This document shows, in pieces, positions 15,815 to 23,771 of a DNA stretch of 64,000 nucleotides. Numbering within the stretch: the first letter of the stretch is position 1; every line of letters starts with the position of its first letter. Both the position numbers and the translations under genes were made by a program. The stretch is from an uncultured bacterium. GTDB lineage: Bacteria; Cyanobacteriota; Vampirovibrionia; Gastranaerophilales; Gastranaerophilaceae. The notes below the pieces were generated by a model. The model made no database searches. It worked only from the letters and a program-made list of their open reading frames with translations, and had not been told where the DNA came from. The DNA is taken from the NCBI GenBank assembly GCA_949298985.1, contig CASFYV010000026.1, positions 186,001 through 250,000 of the forward strand, in the 5' to 3' direction.

Positions 15815-16729
15815 ATGACCGAATTTCTATTTATTAATGGAGAATATGTTGACGCAAAAACAGCAACAATTCCAGTTAGAACTCATGCATTTTTATATGG
15901 AACCTCTGTTTTTGAGGGTATTAGAGCGTACTATAATAAAGAAGAAAACCAACTTTATGCATTTAGAGTAAAAGAGCATTATGAGAGACTCTTAAGGAGT
16001 GCCAAAGTTATGTGGATGCAAAGTCCATACTCTTTGGAAGAATATTGTAAAATAACAAAAGAATTGCTAAGAAAAAATAAATACAAAACAGATGTATATA
16101 TAAGACCAACACTTTACAAATCCTCACAAAAAGTTGGTCCAACTCTTACAGATAACGAAGACTCTTTTTTAATATTTACAACACCTTTTGGAGACTATTT
16201 TGATGCAGATAAAGGCTTAAAATTATGTGTTTCTAATTGGAGAAGGACTTCTGATAATGCCATTCCACCAAGAGCTAAAATCAGCGGAGCTTACGCTAAT
16301 TCTGCCCTAATTAAAACAGATGCTCACGAAGCAGGATTTGATGATGCTGTTGTATTATCAGAATCCGGTCAAGTTACAGAAGGCTCTGCAATGAATATCT
16401 TTTTAGTAATAAATGGAGTTTTAACAACTTCAAATACAACTGATGACATACTCGTAGGAGTAACCAGAAATACAGTTCTAGAATTAGCAAAAGAATTAAA
16501 TATACCTATTAAAGAAAGAGCCATTGACAGAACTGAATTATATCTAGCTGATGAAGTATTCTGTTGTGGTACAGGAGCACAAATAGTACCTGTAGAAAGC
16601 ATTGATCACAGAATCATAGGTAATGGTAAAATCGGAAAAATCACCAAGCAAATTTCGGACTTATATTTTGAAGTTGTTAGAGGTAATGTAGAAAAATTTA
16701 AGGATTGGTGTACGCCTATTTATGATTAA
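15815..16729 (+). CDS. ilvE: Branched-chain amino acid aminotransferase (short type)
   Basis: A second, 304-residue class IV aminotransferase. The PLP lysine is in PRAKISGAYANSALIKTDA (about 155), and the substrate-loop segments HAFLYGTSVFEGIRAYY and SESGQVTEGSAMNIFLV are present. It is closer to the E. coli IlvE length class than the enzyme at 13934. The stop overlaps the following mlaE-like start by 8 bases, so the two are in one operon. A D-amino acid transaminase or ADC lyase is excluded mainly by the motif pattern, which favours IlvE. Confidence 0.9.
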   Translation: MTEFLFINGEYVDAKTATIPVRTHAFLYGTSVFEGIRAYYNKEENQLYAFRVKEHYERLLRSAKVMWMQSPYSLEEYCKITKELLRKNKYKTDVYIRPTLYKSSQKVGPTLTDNEDSFLIFTTPFGDYFDADKGLKLCVSNWRRTSDNAIPPRAKISGAYANSALIKTDAHEAGFDDAVVLSESGQVTEGSAMNIFLVINGVLTTSNTTDDILVGVTRNTVLELAKELNIPIKERAIDRTELYLADEVFCCGTGAQIVPVESIDHRIIGNGKIGKITKQISDLYFEVVRGNVEKFKDWCTPIYD

Positions 16730-17453
16730 TTTTTTCGGAAAATGTGTAAAAAACCTTTATAGAAGTATCTGTTATTTAATAACAGGTCGATCAAGACTTA
16801 CTCATATAATAAACCAAGCAGCAGCTATAAGTTACGATTCTTTACTAATATCATTAGTAATTGCTTTTGTATCTGCCGCAGTCATCGCAATACAAGTATC
16901 CAAACAATTTTTAATGTCTGGGGCGGAGGCGTATGTCGGAGGCTCTATTGCAATCGTTATGATAAGAGAAATCGCTCCAGGATTTGTCGCTTTAGCAATT
17001 GGAGCCAGAGCCGGAACTGCAATTTCAGCAGAAATTGCAAATATGCAAGTAACTTCACAAGTCGATGCTATTAAAACATTAAAAGTAGACCCTGTAGGAT
17101 ACTATTTTGCACCAAGGCTATTGGCAGCAGCAACTACGGTCCCAATGGTTGTTATATTGGCAGAATTAGTTGGAATTTCCGGAGGGCTTTTTGTTTCAAA
17201 AGCTACAATAAATCTTCATCCTTCAAGATATATAAACTCTGTCTGGCTATGGCTAAATGCTAGAGATATTTATATTAGTATATTTAAAGGCTTTATTTTT
17301 GGAACATTAATAGCACTTGTTTGTGCTACACAAGGATATGAAACAAAAGGTGGTGCAAAAGATGTAGGAGAATCTACAACAAAAGCTGCCGTTTTATCTA
17401 CTGTATATATGTTAATTGCAGATTTTTTAATAAATTTAGTTTTTTATCTATAA
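16722..17453 (+). CDS. mlaE: MlaE-family lipid ABC transporter permease
   Basis: A 243-residue inner-membrane permease of the MlaE/YrbE family, which moves phospholipid between the membranes of diderm bacteria. Signature segments are EAYVGGSIAIVMIREIAPGF (about 66-85), GARAGTAISAEIANMQVTSQ and VCATQGYETKGGAKDVGEST near the end. Five to six helices are visible. It overlaps the upstream aminotransferase by 8 bases. The MlaF ATPase and MlaD lipid-binding genes are not adjacent, so the complex must be completed from elsewhere. Confidence 0.92.
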   Translation: MINFFGKCVKNLYRSICYLITGRSRLTHIINQAAAISYDSLLISLVIAFVSAAVIAIQVSKQFLMSGAEAYVGGSIAIVMIREIAPGFVALAIGARAGTAISAEIANMQVTSQVDAIKTLKVDPVGYYFAPRLLAAATTVPMVVILAELVGISGGLFVSKATINLHPSRYINSVWLWLNARDIYISIFKGFIFGTLIALVCATQGYETKGGAKDVGESTTKAAVLSTVYMLIADFLINLVFYL

Positions 17454-17475
17454 TTACAAGGAAAGGATATATAAA

Positions 17476-17907
17476 ATGAAAATTCTATCAATCAACAACA
17501 TGACATTTAATTCAAAAATTAATTACAATAAAACCATAAAAGCAGGCTTTGATTTAGCCCAGAAAAGTACCAATTCTCCAAGAAAAAAAGATTTAGATTT
17601 TGCTAAAAACTTCGCTGATAATATCAGAACTATTTTAGAAAACAAAAATAAAGATACAATAATTATTAATGAAGAAAAAAAAATTTTAAATGACTATATC
17701 CCGAATGAAGGTTATAAATGTTCTGTTGAAATCAACCAAATTGCATCTAATACTGATAAAAAAACAACAAATAAATATATAGATACACTAAAATCCCAAT
17801 TAGAAGAAACAATGGCTCTTGTTGAAGAATTAAAAGAAAAATATAGTAAAGCTCTAATAGAAGAATTAGATAACTTAGAAAATCAGATTAAGAAATCTAA
17901 TATCTAA
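17476..17907 (+). CDS. Small lysine-rich lineage protein, unknown function
   Basis: A 143-residue hydrophilic protein. The N-terminus carries NNMTFNSKINYNKT (F11), similar in placement to the phenylalanine motif of other lineage proteins here. The C-terminal 40 residues form a predicted coiled coil (LEETMALVEELKEKYSKAL, then ELDNLENQIKK). AAGGA at about 17461-17465 supports the ATG. It follows mlaE by 22 bases on the same strand and may be its last operon member. Confidence 0.62.
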   Translation: MKILSINNMTFNSKINYNKTIKAGFDLAQKSTNSPRKKDLDFAKNFADNIRTILENKNKDTIIINEEKKILNDYIPNEGYKCSVEINQIASNTDKKTTNKYIDTLKSQLEETMALVEELKEKYSKALIEELDNLENQIKKSNI

Positions 17908-17962
17908 TTTGATAATACTTTTTTCTCGTGATATTATTATTAAATACTAGAGTGGAGCTAAA

Positions 17963-18757
17963 ATGGTATTAAATAATAATGAACAAAAAACGTATGAACT
18001 TGTTTCTAAATGGTTAGAAGAATACCATTTAGAAACAGATAAGTACAAAAAAACAAAGATCAAAGCTCTTATAGTTACTCAAATGTTTCCGATAATAAAA
18101 CGTATTGCAAAAACAATAGCAAGACGTTCTTATGACCCAATTGAAGATATGGTTCAAGCAGGGGCAATTGGTCTTTTGAAAGCAATTGACAGTTATTCTA
18201 AAAATATTAATAATAACTTCAAAATTTATGCAGGTTACTTAATTATTGGAGAAATGAAACATTTCCTTAGAGATAAACTTAATACGATTAGAGTTCCCAG
18301 ACACATACAAGAATTATCATATCGTATTAACACCTTTACTAGAGATTTAACTATCAATGAATTAAACGAATTAACAAATGACAACGTAGCTGCAGCTCTA
18401 AATGTAACAGCAAAAGAAGTAGACTTTGCAAAACAAGCTGATAGAAGAAAAAACACTTTATCTTTAGATGAAATTTATATGTCAGATTCCGGACACTCCA
18501 ACTACGAAGAAATGATTACCGGAATAAATTATAAAGAAGCTCTTGAACTTGAAGATTCTAAAATCATTCTAAAAGAAGTTATAGAAAAACTTCCGGAAGA
18601 ATATAAAAAACTCGTTAATTTATATTATTACAATGATTTTTCACAAAAAGAAATTAGTGAAAAACTCAATATGACACAAATGCAAGTTTCAAGAAAACTA
18701 AAAAAAGCTTTTAGCATACTTTATAAAATGATAGCAGATAATATAGAAGAGGTCTAA
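17963..18757 (+). CDS. sigF: RNA polymerase sigma factor, SigB/SigF/FliA-like
   Basis: A 264-residue group 3 sigma factor. Region 2 has YDPIEDMVQAGAIGLLKAID (about 54-73) and KHFLRDKLNTIRVPRHIQ. Region 3 is a helical middle, and region 4 ends EKLPEEYKKLVNLYYYNDF and KEISEKLNMTQMQVSRKLK. The resemblance is to cyanobacterial SigF and Gram-positive SigB/F/G. In cyanobacteria SigF controls pilus and motility genes, and here the next gene is a prepilin peptidase one base further on. No anti-sigma factor is adjacent, but two STAS-like ORFs are elsewhere in the window. The symbol is approximate. Confidence 0.88.
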   Translation: MVLNNNEQKTYELVSKWLEEYHLETDKYKKTKIKALIVTQMFPIIKRIAKTIARRSYDPIEDMVQAGAIGLLKAIDSYSKNINNNFKIYAGYLIIGEMKHFLRDKLNTIRVPRHIQELSYRINTFTRDLTINELNELTNDNVAAALNVTAKEVDFAKQADRRKNTLSLDEIYMSDSGHSNYEEMITGINYKEALELEDSKIILKEVIEKLPEEYKKLVNLYYYNDFSQKEISEKLNMTQMQVSRKLKKAFSILYKMIADNIEEV

Positions 18758-18758
18758 A

Positions 18759-19667
18759 GTGGATTTATATACCTATGGTCTTTTTTGGATATGTATAATA
18801 GGTCTTTGTATGGGGAGTTTCTTCAATGTTGTAATACTTCGTTCTTTAGCAGATGAAAGTATAGTTTTCCCACCTTCTAAATGTCCTAAATGCGGGAATA
18901 GACTCAAATGGTGGCATAATATTCCTGTTCTATCATACGTTTTACTTAAAGGGAAATGTTATTTTTGTAAAGAAAAAATTAGTATACAATACCCCATTAT
19001 AGAAGTAATAACAATGTTATCTTTTGCTATAACGTACATTAAATTCGGTTTTAGCCTAAAAACTTTATTTATAATTATATGGTTATCCGGCTTCATTATA
19101 ATGTCTACAACTGATATAAAAGAAAAAATAGTTGATTGCAATATCGCAATATTTATTAGTATAACAGGTCTTTTGTACAATTTCTTAATATCCGGTTCTA
19201 ATGGACTTTTAAATTCTTTTTTAGGACTTTTATTAGGAGCTTTAATATTAGAAATTATCGCACGAAGTGGATATCTTGTTGCAAAAACACGTGCAATGGG
19301 CGAAGCTGATACATATGTTGCGGGAGCTTTAGGAGCAATTTTTGGCTACCAAAACATTTTATTAGTTCTCTTATATAGTTTAGTTACAGCTATGATTTTT
19401 ATTATTCCAATGTTTTTATATAATCAATTTAAATCAGGCAATAAAAAAACTTGTATATTATCAATATTATTTATCTTATCTATATTAGTATTTACAACCC
19501 TTGTTCAAAATTACTACTCAATGTTTTTTGTAATTATAAGCGGAATTTTATTATCAATTTCAATACTTAGCTCTTTAAAAACAGAACAAAACAGAAACTA
19601 TCTTCCATTTGTTCCACCACTTATTATTGGAGCTTTATATTTTATTTTTTTTAATGTAAACTTCTAA
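18759..19667 (+). CDS. pilD: Prepilin peptidase / methyltransferase (A24 family)
   Basis: A 302-residue inner-membrane bifunctional enzyme that cleaves and N-methylates type IV prepilins. The N-terminal methylase zinc site appears as KCPKCGNRLKWWHN plus GKCYFCKEKI (four cysteines). Peptidase aspartates are in STTDIKEKIVD and MGEADTYVAG; the second normally reads GxGD, so GEAD is a mild variation. Eight hydrophobic segments follow the family pattern. Translation starts at a GTG one base after the sigma-factor stop, implying coupling. It implies type IV pili or a pseudopilus system. Confidence 0.9.
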   Translation: MDLYTYGLFWICIIGLCMGSFFNVVILRSLADESIVFPPSKCPKCGNRLKWWHNIPVLSYVLLKGKCYFCKEKISIQYPIIEVITMLSFAITYIKFGFSLKTLFIIIWLSGFIIMSTTDIKEKIVDCNIAIFISITGLLYNFLISGSNGLLNSFLGLLLGALILEIIARSGYLVAKTRAMGEADTYVAGALGAIFGYQNILLVLLYSLVTAMIFIIPMFLYNQFKSGNKKTCILSILFILSILVFTTLVQNYYSMFFVIISGILLSISILSSLKTEQNRNYLPFVPPLIIGALYFIFFNVNF

Positions 19668-19669
19668 CT

Positions 19670-20059
19670 ATGAGTGTATCATATCCAAATCAATATAGAA
19701 ATTATTGTATATTCGACATAAAAGAACAAAAAACTCTTCCAGAGATAAAAGCCTCTCTTGAAAATCCTAAATCAGAGGAAGAAGTTTTAGAAAATTTATA
19801 CACATTAAATTTAATACTTGATAAAGAAGGGATAAATGAAAATGTATTATCTATGTATCCCGTATTATCAAAATACAACGATACAACCTCCCCAAATATC
19901 CAAACTTTTTTAGCAGGAATTTATAGAAAGACTAAAATACCAGATGCTTTTGGTCCTCTTTGTGCAATGCTTATAAGAAACTCAATAACTCCTCCAAAAG
20001 ATTGTAATTTTGATCCTAACGAAGAAATCGGAGGAGCTATCCTAAACTACTTAGCTTAA
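19670..20059 (+). CDS. Small conserved lineage protein, unknown function
   Basis: A 129-residue soluble protein, beginning 2 bases after the pilD stop and so probably in the same operon. Its helix-loop pattern (SEEEVLENLYTLNLILDKEG and TQTFLAG-like segments) suggests a HEAT- or ARM-like alpha-alpha structure, but I recognise no family. No signal peptide, membrane segment or metal motif is visible. Confidence 0.6.
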   Translation: MSVSYPNQYRNYCIFDIKEQKTLPEIKASLENPKSEEEVLENLYTLNLILDKEGINENVLSMYPVLSKYNDTTSPNIQTFLAGIYRKTKIPDAFGPLCAMLIRNSITPPKDCNFDPNEEIGGAILNYLA

Positions 20060-20065
20060 AGCTTT

Positions 20066-20605
20066 TTAAACTAAACAAACATCTTCTATAGCCCTTAAAG
20101 CTTTCAGATTTAGAGGAATCAGCTCTTTTTTCTTTTCACCTAAAACTTTTTCTACAGCTCTTTCTAAAAATTCTTTTGAAACAATCTCAGAAGCTGATGC
20201 TAACACGCCTAAAGAAACTATATTGGTAACTTTTGAAGAACCTAATTTATTTGCAATCTCTGTCATTGGAGCAAAAACATAATTAATATCACTTCTAGGA
20301 CGCGAATCCGAAACAAGAGTTGAATTAGAAACAATTGTTCCACCTGGTTTAACTCTATTAACAAATCTATCAAACGATTGTTGATTTAAAACCAAAGCAA
20401 TATCTGTATCCTGTTTATGTACAGAACTAACTTCCTCATCAGAAACAACAATCTCACAATTTACTGTTCCACCACGCATTTCAGCACCATAACAAGGATA
20501 CCAAGTAACATTTTTACCTTCTAGCATAAACGCATTTGCTAAAACCGTACCGGCAAGCAAAATACCCTGACCGCCAAAACCTGCAAGTATAAAATTAGTT
20601 TCCAT
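20066..20605 (-). CDS. vorC: 2-oxoacid:ferredoxin oxidoreductase, gamma subunit
   Basis: A 179-residue subunit of a four-subunit 2-oxoacid oxidoreductase, here best matched to the branched-chain (3-methyl-2-oxobutanoate) type. The start NFILAGFGGQGILLAGTVLA is the standard gamma-subunit glycine-rich segment, and WYPCYGAEMRGGTVNCEIVV follows. AAGGAGG lies 9 bases upstream of the ATG. It is the last gene of the operon (order ferredoxin-alpha-beta-gamma) and overlaps the beta gene by 11 bases. Confidence 0.9.
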   Translation of the reverse strand: METNFILAGFGGQGILLAGTVLANAFMLEGKNVTWYPCYGAEMRGGTVNCEIVVSDEEVSSVHKQDTDIALVLNQQSFDRFVNRVKPGGTIVSNSTLVSDSRPRSDINYVFAPMTEIANKLGSSKVTNIVSLGVLASASEIVSKEFLERAVEKVLGEKKKELIPLNLKALRAIEDVCLV

Positions 20606-21347
20606 CTTTGCTTACCTCCTTAAATACACCCAAAGGAAAAACAGGAATCATTTCTTCTCGTACACGTTTATGAGCATCTTCCGGAGTCATATGCCAATTT
20701 GTAGGACAAGAAGACAAAATTTCCACAAATCCAAACCCCAAACCATCCAATTGAACCTGAAAAGCTTTTTTAATAGCTTGTTTAGCTTGATTAATATGTG
20801 GAATCGTATCCAAAGCAACTCTGGCAGAATAAGCTGTACCGTCACATAAAGCAATGTGTTCTGCAATTTTTATAGGATAACCATAATAATCAACATTTCT
20901 ACCTGTAGGAGAAGTTGTTGTTTTTTGCCCCAATAAAGTTGTTGGTCCTAATTGTCCTCCTGTCATACCATAAGTTGTATTATTTATACAAATACTTGAA
21001 ATACATTCTCCTCTTAAAGCCGTATGCATAGATTCTGCTAAACCAATAGAAGCGAAATCTCCATCTCCAGAATATGTAAAAACAAATTTATCAGGTCTTG
21101 CTCTTTTAACCCCTGTTGCTGAAGCCAAAGCTCTACCATGAGGCGCTTCTACGCAATCTATATCAAGAAAATCATATAAAAATACAGAGCATCCTACTGA
21201 AGTTGAAGAAATTATATCTTCTCTTATACCCAGTTCATCAATAACTTCTGCCACAAGTCTGATTGCAATACCATGATCGCAACCCGGGCAAAAAGTATAC
21301 TTAAAATCTTTTTTCATTGATTTTGGAATACTAAACACTTGCTGCAT
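20595..21347 (-). CDS. vorA: 2-oxoacid:ferredoxin oxidoreductase, beta (thiamine diphosphate) subunit
   Basis: A 250-residue TPP-binding subunit. The TPP motif is FTYSGDGDFASIGLAESMH with the GDGD start and the following NNTTYGMTGGQ. FCPGCDHGIAIRLVAEVI near the start provides the CxxC that helps bind a cluster or zinc. The ATG at 21347 is preferred because AAGGGAG lies 8 bases upstream; an ATG at 21365 has no such site. It overlaps the alpha gene by 17 bases. Together with the alpha subunit it decarboxylates the 2-oxoacid and passes electrons to ferredoxin. Confidence 0.9.
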   Translation of the reverse strand: MQQVFSIPKSMKKDFKYTFCPGCDHGIAIRLVAEVIDELGIREDIISSTSVGCSVFLYDFLDIDCVEAPHGRALASATGVKRARPDKFVFTYSGDGDFASIGLAESMHTALRGECISSICINNTTYGMTGGQLGPTTLLGQKTTTSPTGRNVDYYGYPIKIAEHIALCDGTAYSARVALDTIPHINQAKQAIKKAFQVQLDGLGFGFVEILSSCPTNWHMTPEDAHKRVREEMIPVFPLGVFKEVSKDGN

Positions 21348-22413
21348 ATTGTTTTCTCCCTTCAACTATTTTTTCAACAGAAGAAACAATTTCTTCCACA
21401 CTCAACCATTCACCACAAGGCCTGTTTACTAAATCAACATTTACCTTACCTTCTACAGCAAATTTAACATCCTTAAACATTTGCCCCATATTCATCTCTA
21501 CAACAATAAAATCTTTACCCCTAGAAGCCAATTCATTAATTCTCTTATGAGGGAAAGGAGAAAGAGTTATCGGTCTAAATACTCCAACTTTTAAACCTTT
21601 TTTTCTCAAAACATTCATTGCGGCCTTTATATTTCTTGTCATTGATCCAAATACTGTTAATATAATGTCAGCATCTTCTATATTGAATTCTTCAAAAGTT
21701 GTTTCATTTTGAGTTATAACATCAAATTTCTTATGTAAATCATAAATATGCTGAATTTGCTTTTTCTCTTCTCTTGCAACAGAATAAATACTTCTAGCAT
21801 CTCTATTTTTTGCCCCAGTTAAAGCCCACGAAGAAACATCAACTTCAGGATATGGATACTCCCCAAATGAAGCTGGTTCCATCATTTGTCCCAATAAACC
21901 ATCTGCTAATAGAATAACAGGATTTCTATATTTTTGAGCCAAATAAAAAGCTCTATATGTCAAATCAATACATTCCTGTACTGTAGAAGGTGCTAAAACA
22001 ATAATTTTATAATCACCGTTTCCACCACCATAAACAGCTTGATTATAATCACCTTGAGCAGGATAAATATAGCCTAAACCTGGGCCTGTTCTCATAACAT
22101 TAACTAAAACAACAGGTAATTCGTCAGAAGCTGCATATGATAAAGCTTCTTGCATTAAAGCTACTGCACAAGAAGAAGATGAAGTCATAGCCTTAACACC
22201 GGTAGAAACAGCACCCATTACCATATTTATTGCTGCTAACTCACTTTCGGCACAAACATAACCTCTACCTAATTCCTGCATCTTTCCACTTAAATATTCT
22301 CCGATTTCTGTTTGCGGAGTTATTGGATATCCAAAATAGCACTGACAACCGGCATTTACTGCTGCTTGTGCTATTGCATAATTACCTTTTATTAATACTT
22401 TTTCATTAACCAT
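21331..22413 (-). CDS. vorB: 3-methyl-2-oxobutanoate:ferredoxin oxidoreductase, alpha subunit
   Basis: A 360-residue alpha subunit whose start (KVLIKGNYAIAQAAVNAGC and YFGYPITPQTEIGEYLS) and middle (MTSSSSCAVALMQEALSYA, RTGPGLGYIYPAQGDYNQA) closely resemble VorB. VOR oxidises branched-chain 2-oxoacids to acyl-CoA, producing reduced ferredoxin. The 2-oxoglutarate enzyme (OorDABC/KorDABC) shares this gene order and cannot be excluded; the residue pattern and two branched-chain aminotransferases in the window favour VOR. It overlaps the ferredoxin gene by one base (TAATG). Confidence 0.9.
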   Translation of the reverse strand: MVNEKVLIKGNYAIAQAAVNAGCQCYFGYPITPQTEIGEYLSGKMQELGRGYVCAESELAAINMVMGAVSTGVKAMTSSSSCAVALMQEALSYAASDELPVVLVNVMRTGPGLGYIYPAQGDYNQAVYGGGNGDYKIIVLAPSTVQECIDLTYRAFYLAQKYRNPVILLADGLLGQMMEPASFGEYPYPEVDVSSWALTGAKNRDARSIYSVAREEKKQIQHIYDLHKKFDVITQNETTFEEFNIEDADIILTVFGSMTRNIKAAMNVLRKKGLKVGVFRPITLSPFPHKRINELASRGKDFIVVEMNMGQMFKDVKFAVEGKVNVDLVNRPCGEWLSVEEIVSSVEKIVEGRKQYAASV

Positions 22414-22619
22414 TACTTATAAACCTCTATTGCTAAATCTGGACAACGTTTTGCACACATTGCACAAGCTATACATTCCCCTTTTTCATCATTAAACTCA
22501 ACCATATAATCACCTAAACGATTAGTTTTAGAACTTTTTTTAATCAACCCTTTAGGACAAGTCATTGTACAAATATAACAAGATTTACAACGACTATCAT
22601 CAATAACTATCTTTCCCAT
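22413..22619 (-). CDS. vorD: 2[4Fe-4S] ferredoxin-type delta subunit of VOR
   Basis: A 68-residue subunit carrying two classical cysteine sets: CKSCYICTMTCPKG near the N-terminus and CIACAMCAKRCPDLA near the C-terminus. It is the first gene of the four-gene operon and donates electrons onward from the alpha/beta core. The overlap with the alpha start (TAATG) implies coupled translation. The start at 22619 is preceded by AGGAGA. Confidence 0.92.
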   Translation of the reverse strand: MGKIVIDDSRCKSCYICTMTCPKGLIKKSSKTNRLGDYMVEFNDEKGECIACAMCAKRCPDLAIEVYK

Positions 22620-22727
22620 TTCATCTCCTATTCAAATAAAAGTATAGCACTAACGAATATTTCAGACCTCTTTTGTTACGAATTGTAAAAAATACAACTT
22701 ACAAACGTTATCAAAATTTCAAGATGT

Positions 22728-22798
22728 GGAATTAGGTCAGTAAGAAGACAAATGCAAGGACGCATTCGTAGGATGTGATCGCCAGAAAGGAGTAAAGA
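22728..22798 (+). promoter_or_regulatory. Flagellin leader with GGA hairpin, CsrA-like target
   Basis: The 5' leader of the flagellin gene holds AATGC-AAGGAC-GCATT (22751-22766): a perfect 5-bp stem displaying AAGGA in the loop, the shape of CsrA sites. A second GGA site is GTAGGATGTG (22768-22777). A third overlaps the ribosome site AAAGGAG at 22786-22792. GTGGA at 22726-22730 is a possible fourth. This is the arrangement known for flagellin leaders under CsrA/FliW control. A weak sigma-28-like pattern (TAAA then about 14 bases, AACGTTAT) precedes it near 22686-22711. Confidence 0.55.
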
Positions 22799-23653
22799 AT
22801 GGCACTAACAATTAACACAAACATCTCATCTCTGATTGTTCAATCAAACTTGAGCAAAGCAACAAATTCTCTAAACCAAGCAATTGAGAGAATGACAACC
22901 GGTTACAAAATTAACCACGCATCAGACAACGCAGCCGGTTATTCAATTGCCAGAAACTGGGAAACTCAATTAGGATCTTTAGATGTTGCAGCTGATAATG
23001 CTGCTACAGGAGCTGACATGTTAACAACACTAGAAGACACATACGCTCTTGTTTCATCTCACCTTCAACGTGTAAGAGACTTAACAGAACAAGCCGCAAA
23101 CGGAACTTACGGTTCAGATTCATTAAAAGCTATTCAATCTGAAATTACTGCAAGACTTGAAGAAGTTGACCGTATCGCTGCTAACTGCGAATTTAACGGA
23201 CTAAAAATGATGGACGGCTCTATGCAAGATATCACACTACAAGTCGGTCTATATAGTTCTGCTGATAGCCAGATTGTACTTGATGCAAGTTTATTTGAAG
23301 CTGGCGATGTTAATACTCTATTTGGAGAAGATATATCAACTATTGCAGAAAAATGTGCTGGACTTGCTAAAGGTACAGATGCTTCCAGTATGTTAGATGA
23401 AATAGATAAAGTTATCAATACTATTTCAGGACGTTCAACAACTTTAGGTTCTGCTCAAAACAGAATTGAATCTGCTATAGAATCTATTGATGTTCAATCC
23501 GAAAATATTATGTCATCTTTATCAACTCTTAGAGACGCTGATATTGCTGAAGAATCTTCAAATTACATAAAAGCTCAAATTCTACAACAAGCTTCTGCGA
23601 CATTACTTGCTACCGCAAACCAAACACCAAGTATTGCATTGAACTTGTTATAA
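22799..23653 (+). CDS. fliC: Flagellin, short D0/D1-only type
   Basis: A 284-residue flagellin. The N-terminal D0/D1 helix regions are recognisable (SSLIVQSNLSKATNSLNQAI, ERMTTGYKINHASDNAAG, then LEEVDRIAANCEFNGLKMMD). The C-terminal D1/D0 matches too (LGSAQNRIESAIESI, LRDADIAEESSNYIKAQ, ending TPSIALNLL). The variable central domains D2/D3 are nearly absent, so this is a minimal filament protein. AAAGGAG lies 6 bases before the ATG. It is monocistronic with its own terminator. Its presence implies flagella, though no motor or chaperone gene is nearby. Confidence 0.96.
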   Translation: MALTINTNISSLIVQSNLSKATNSLNQAIERMTTGYKINHASDNAAGYSIARNWETQLGSLDVAADNAATGADMLTTLEDTYALVSSHLQRVRDLTEQAANGTYGSDSLKAIQSEITARLEEVDRIAANCEFNGLKMMDGSMQDITLQVGLYSSADSQIVLDASLFEAGDVNTLFGEDISTIAEKCAGLAKGTDASSMLDEIDKVINTISGRSTTLGSAQNRIESAIESIDVQSENIMSSLSTLRDADIAEESSNYIKAQILQQASATLLATANQTPSIALNLL

Positions 23654-23682
23654 TAAGAATTAGCGGGTACATTGCCCTAATA

Positions 23683-23713
23683 AAAAGCAAGGACTTTTTA
23701 TGTCCTTGCTTTT
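23683..23713 (+). terminator. Rho-independent terminator of flagellin gene
   Basis: GCAAGGAC (23687-23694) pairs with GTCCTTGC (23702-23709), flanked by A- and T-runs. It follows the flagellin stop by about 30 bases. Confidence 0.9.
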
Positions 23714-23771
23714 GTGTGTCAAATCTATGTTATAATTATATTGTAAATAGCATAAAAGAGGTCTTTATTAT

